Assembly: GCA_047632755.1 (NCBI GenBank)
Contig: JBLIDT010000027.1
Span: forward strand, 1 to 37,912
DNA from: JAKVAV01 sp047632755
GTDB lineage: Bacteria; Bacteroidota; Bacteroidia; Flavobacteriales_D; Cryomorphaceae
Direction: 5' to 3'
DNA length: 37,912 bases
Shown here in pieces: positions 35,271 to 37,912 of the stretch. The number at the start of each line of letters is the position of its first letter. Position 1 is the first letter of the stretch. Made by a program: the position numbers and the translations under genes. The notes below the pieces were generated by a model that saw only the letters and a list, made by a program, of their open reading frames with translations, searched no databases and was not told where the DNA came from.

Positions 35271-35717
35271 TTAAGCGGCTACTGCCTTTTTCGATTTACG
35301 GAACAAATAAGGACCGAAAATTTTTCTTTTGGCAAACCGTACTTGCTTATCTGAATTCATTAATTTCAGGTAGACGTTTCTAGGTACTCCAAAACATTCA
35401 AAAGTAGTACCATCTATAAAGGTGATTTCAAGCACTAAACCCTTGTGTTGGATATTTGTAATCCCCCCTTTATCAATTGTTTCTTGGTATTCCTCTTTAT
35501 TTTTCTCGTGCGTTTCTGGCGCTATACTCACTAAGAAATGATAAGCATCAATGATTGTCGTACTCATCTGTTCCGCCTCAATGGCCTTCTCATCGCCAGC
35601 CTGAAACTTATCTGGATGCCATTCTTTTACCAAACTTCTGTATGTAGCTTTTAAAACCTTTAAGTCTAAATCACCTTCAACATTGAATAATTTCTTGTAC
35701 TCGTTTACTCTCTTCAT
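35271..35717 (-). CDS. J-domain protein with C-terminal KTSC domain
   Basis: A 148-residue cytoplasmic protein. Residues 5-65 are a DnaJ-type J domain with the HPD motif (H34-P35-D36 in WHPDKF), needed to stimulate Hsp70 ATPase. Residues about 85-143 are a KTSC domain (ITNIQHKGLVLEITFIDG, FGVPRNVYLKLMNS, GPYLFRK), a small module often found alone and of uncertain, possibly nucleic-acid-binding, role. Fusion of J and KTSC domains is known in Bacteroidota, to my recollection. It is a single gene lying intact among pseudogenes, so it is probably under selection. The ATG at 35717 gives the complete J domain. Confidence 0.88.
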   Translation of the reverse strand: MKRVNEYKKLFNVEGDLDLKVLKATYRSLVKEWHPDKFQAGDEKAIEAEQMSTTIIDAYHFLVSIAPETHEKNKEEYQETIDKGGITNIQHKGLVLEITFIDGTTFECFGVPRNVYLKLMNSDKQVRFAKRKIFGPYLFRKSKKAVAA

Positions 35718-36007
35718 ATCTTAATCTATATAGCCAACAACGCTTTTGAGGACAAATCAAAACTTCCTTAAAAAAGGGTGCAAAAGTATACCTTTTTTTA
35801 TAACTCTTCAGATGCTTTTAACGTCTTTCCTTTTTGCAATATAAACTTGGCCCATAGAGTTCCAAATTGGAGTTGGAATTTTCCACTACAGCTCTTTTAT
35901 GTAAGAATAGAAAGATGGGTTTAATCTAGACTGGCCATTCCTAAATTTCAGAATGGAGACGTGCGTTTGCCTATGTTGCCTTTCAATTTGGTTTAGGTTT
36001 TATTTCG

Positions 36008-37176
36008 TTACTTATTCAATCGATTGTACTTCTCAAGAATATCGATAACCTGTTCATGTGGAAGTGCATATGCTCTATTTACGTTTATACCTTCCATAGT
36101 TTCAGCAGCGACCACTGCATTTATGATTGCTTCTTCCGCCGCTTGAGTTGTGGCATCAAAGAATGGTAAAATCTTATCGTTTGAAAATACGGCTACAGTT
36201 GTTGTTAAATCCCTGTTGAAGGCACCTTCATTTGCGGTGGAAAATGCCATAAAAACATCTCCAGAACAATTGCTACCCCGGCCAACAACAATCCCGATCC
36301 CTAACGGTACTCTCTGCGCAATTATTTATAATTGATGTGGTAGAAACGGTGCATCGGTTACCACAATAACGATAATTGATCCATCACCTTACTTATCGCC
36401 TAGATTGCGGTGGAGCATTATATTCATAGTCCAAAGTATCTTTTAATTTACTCCAACAGGAACTCCAGCGATTGTCAGATTCCTTTTTGCACCAAAATTG
36501 GATTGTACTATAACCCCTACCGTTTAGGTTGAATCTCCAACTTTAACTATCCTTGAAGAAGTTCTGGTTCCTCCTTTACATCCGAGGCACATCATGCCAG
36601 TGCCTCCCCCCACATTTCCTTCAGCGATTTCACCACTTGTAGCGTTATCGATGGCCCCCTTCACATGTTCTTCCTTCACATGAAAGCCATAGATGTCATT
36701 CAGAAATCCATCATAAGTTTCAGCAACAACTGGATATGTATACCACCAATCTTCTCCTTGGTACCAATTGATGTCAACATACCATTTCAATACTGCGTCT
36801 CGAACAACCCCAACACTGTTGGTATTGGTAATCATAATGGGAGTTTCTAGAAAGCCAGACTCAGTTACCCAAGTAGTTCCAGTCATTTCCCATTTCCGTT
36901 TAAACTGTACCAATTTGCATAAACTGGTCTGAATTTTTTTCCTCGTCGGAAAATAGCTGTAACACCTGTTCTCACTGGGCCTTCACCCACTTTGTTTTCC
37001 CCAGACCCAGAAATGACTGTGCTGTATCCAACTTCAACTCCTGCCATATCAATCATTGCATTCAGCTCTCCCGTTTGGCCTGTGAAAGGAATACCAAGGT
37101 CGCGTGCTCTTGGTTTTTGCCCATATACAGATGTACAAATACAAACGACAATTAGTAAAGGGTATATTTTATTCAT
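36008..37176 (-). pseudogene. P1/DmpA-type aminopeptidase gene, decayed
   Basis: The full length of a DmpA (S58) beta-peptidyl aminopeptidase-like gene can be followed, but it is broken. The first piece (37176-36883) has a signal peptide (LLIVVCICTSVYGQ), RARDLGIPFTGQTGELNAM and VEVGYSTVI. One missing G in a GGG run (near 36898) shifts the frame into MTGTTWVTESGFLETPIMIT, SVGVVRDAV and GNVGGGTGM. A TAA at 36524 then replaces an expected Tyr before TVGVIVQSNFG; others follow in the same frame at 36443, 36389 and 36326 (the last inside PHQL-IIAQRVPLG). The end reads GDVFMAFSTANEGAFNRD and ALPHEQVIDILEKYNRL. The catalytic Ser region (S-NFGA...) is near the second stop. A sequencing error alone cannot explain four nonsense codons and a deletion. 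Confidence 0.85.
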
Positions 37177-37263
37177 TCTCAGTTTTTATGATTTAAAGCA
37201 GCCAGTGCAACATAAGATTCACTGCATTTTCCCACAGTATTGTACATCGTTTGTTCTTGAAAT

Positions 37264-37911
37264 TTAATTGATTGATAAGGTGGGCTGGTGCATACTAATG
37301 CAATGTATTCCGCCACCACCCAAATTGACAGCAAGGGCATCGATCATTACTACTTTTCGATTGGGGAAAACAGACTGCAAAAATTGCGCAGCCTCTGCAT
37401 CCTTTTCTTTCAGTTCATCAGGCATCCCTTCTCTCCAGCAAGTTTGACCAAGCACCACCTTGCCTGCTATAATGAAGTTGAGATAACTAAGTGCTGCCAT
37501 AACCTTTACAGGTTCTCCAGCGGGGAAAGTGCTTCCATCGGTGTAATCGAGAGTTTTGATGAAGTCATACACATAATCACCTGGACTCAAAATCGAAAAA
37601 ATAGTTCCTGGAAGCGGCATTCGAATAATAGTAAATGGGTTGCCATCTTGATCAGTCGCTGCGGATAATAGTTGGTGATTTTCCTCAAGCCGTTGGTGAT
37701 TTTCAAAAGCAATGGGCTCGTCAAATTCTGAACTATCTATTTGCGCCAAAAGGATGGTGGAATCATTTACAAAACGAGCGAATTCATCAATATGACCATT
37801 TGTAGTCACTACCGTATAGGCCTTTGTTCCGTCCTGAGTCTCAACAGGGCCGAGGAAGGTGTGGTTATCTTCAACCATGCCTTGATTCAACCAGATGGTT
37901 TTTTTAACACC
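37264..37911 (-). CDS. Agmatine/peptidylarginine deiminase family protein, 5' end outside window
   Basis: The C-terminal 216 residues of a Porphyromonas-type peptidylarginine deiminase/agmatine deiminase. The frame enters from the right edge, with KKTIWLNQGMVEDNHTFLGP, so the start is outside the window. Present are the catalytic TTNGHIDEFARFVNDSTILLAQ (His plus Asp/Glu of the guanidino-modifying fold), GQTCWREGMPDELKEKDAEAAQFL and the active-site Cys in GGGIHCISMHQP near the end. These enzymes hydrolyse the guanidine of agmatine or arginine to a ureido group. The two acidic/His motifs and Cys are intact, so the visible part looks functional. Agmatine deiminase is the commonest role in this phylum, but a peptidylarginine substrate cannot be excluded. 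It stops 87 bases before the DmpA pseudogene start. Confidence 0.88.
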   Translation of the reverse strand, partial: GVKKTIWLNQGMVEDNHTFLGPVETQDGTKAYTVVTTNGHIDEFARFVNDSTILLAQIDSSEFDEPIAFENHQRLEENHQLLSAATDQDGNPFTIIRMPLPGTIFSILSPGDYVYDFIKTLDYTDGSTFPAGEPVKVMAALSYLNFIIAGKVVLGQTCWREGMPDELKEKDAEAAQFLQSVFPNRKVVMIDALAVNLGGGGIHCISMHQPTLSIN

Positions 37912-37912
37912 T

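Noticed and set aside
36326..36526. TAA read as an amino acid (alternative code)
   Set aside because: The DmpA frame continues through four TAA codons, but TAA terminates other genes of the window (for example the symporter) at the expected length, so decay is the simpler explanation.
1..37912. CRISPR arrays, tRNA or rRNA genes, phage or transposase genes
   Set aside because: Looked for on both strands by eye; no regular spacer-repeat pattern, no cloverleaf with CCA end and no transposase or integrase motif was found.

Overview
The window reads as chromosomal DNA of a member of the Bacteroidota. Several secreted proteins end in the Por-secretion (T9SS type A) sorting domain with its 'PNP' motif. 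DUF3494, FG-GAP/ASPIC, GDCCVxC and nSTAND1 families are present, translated starts lack a strong Shine-Dalgarno, and the regulators are of the LytTR and hybrid-kinase types common in this phylum. Nearly every gene lies on the minus strand, so transcription runs from high to low coordinates. I see no rRNA, tRNA, CRISPR array or intact insertion sequence.

Layout from left to right. (1) 1-1012: a broken amidohydrolase running off the left edge, then non-coding DNA with a large inverted repeat. (2) 1013-4102: a sodium/proline-type symporter and a DEAD-box RNA helicase. (3) 4337-8208: a signalling operon made of a hybrid histidine kinase with a C-terminal HPt domain, a stand-alone receiver, and a receiver fused to a class III adenylate cyclase. 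(4) 8630-15259: exported proteins, namely two beta-propeller-like lipoproteins and a T9SS propeller protein in one operon, a separate T9SS protein, and a frameshifted short lipoprotein. (5) 15424-20443: an outer-membrane barrel protein with TPR-like repeats, a large membrane nSTAND1 ATPase with a C-terminal propeller, and a LytTR response regulator. (6) 20972-27274: an RND/HlyD/TolC efflux operon flanked by a GDCCVxC zinc-ribbon protein and a His-rich exported protein. (7) 27678-32192: a 1504-residue secreted mosaic protein. (8) 32295-37911: an area of gene decay (adhesin fragment, amidohydrolase, unknown gene, DmpA-type peptidase) around an intact J-domain/KTSC gene, ending in a deiminase cut by the right edge.

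The most notable signal is a family of five paired boxes. Each is two copies of an 11-base motif (minus strand CCACTTGTAAA, or a close variant) exactly 21 bases apart. One pair lies upstream of each transcription unit in parts 3 to 5: the hybrid-kinase operon, the lipoprotein operon, the T9SS protein, the frameshifted lipoprotein and the nSTAND/barrel operon. Two direct repeats two helical turns apart is the format bound by LytTR regulators, and the only DNA-binding regulator in the window is the LytTR protein at 19721-20443. In three of the five, the next 40 bases align without gaps down to a -10-like element. I infer one local regulon joining cell-surface propeller proteins, an envelope-linked STAND ATPase and a phosphorelay with cAMP output. 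The function of that circuit is not known to me.
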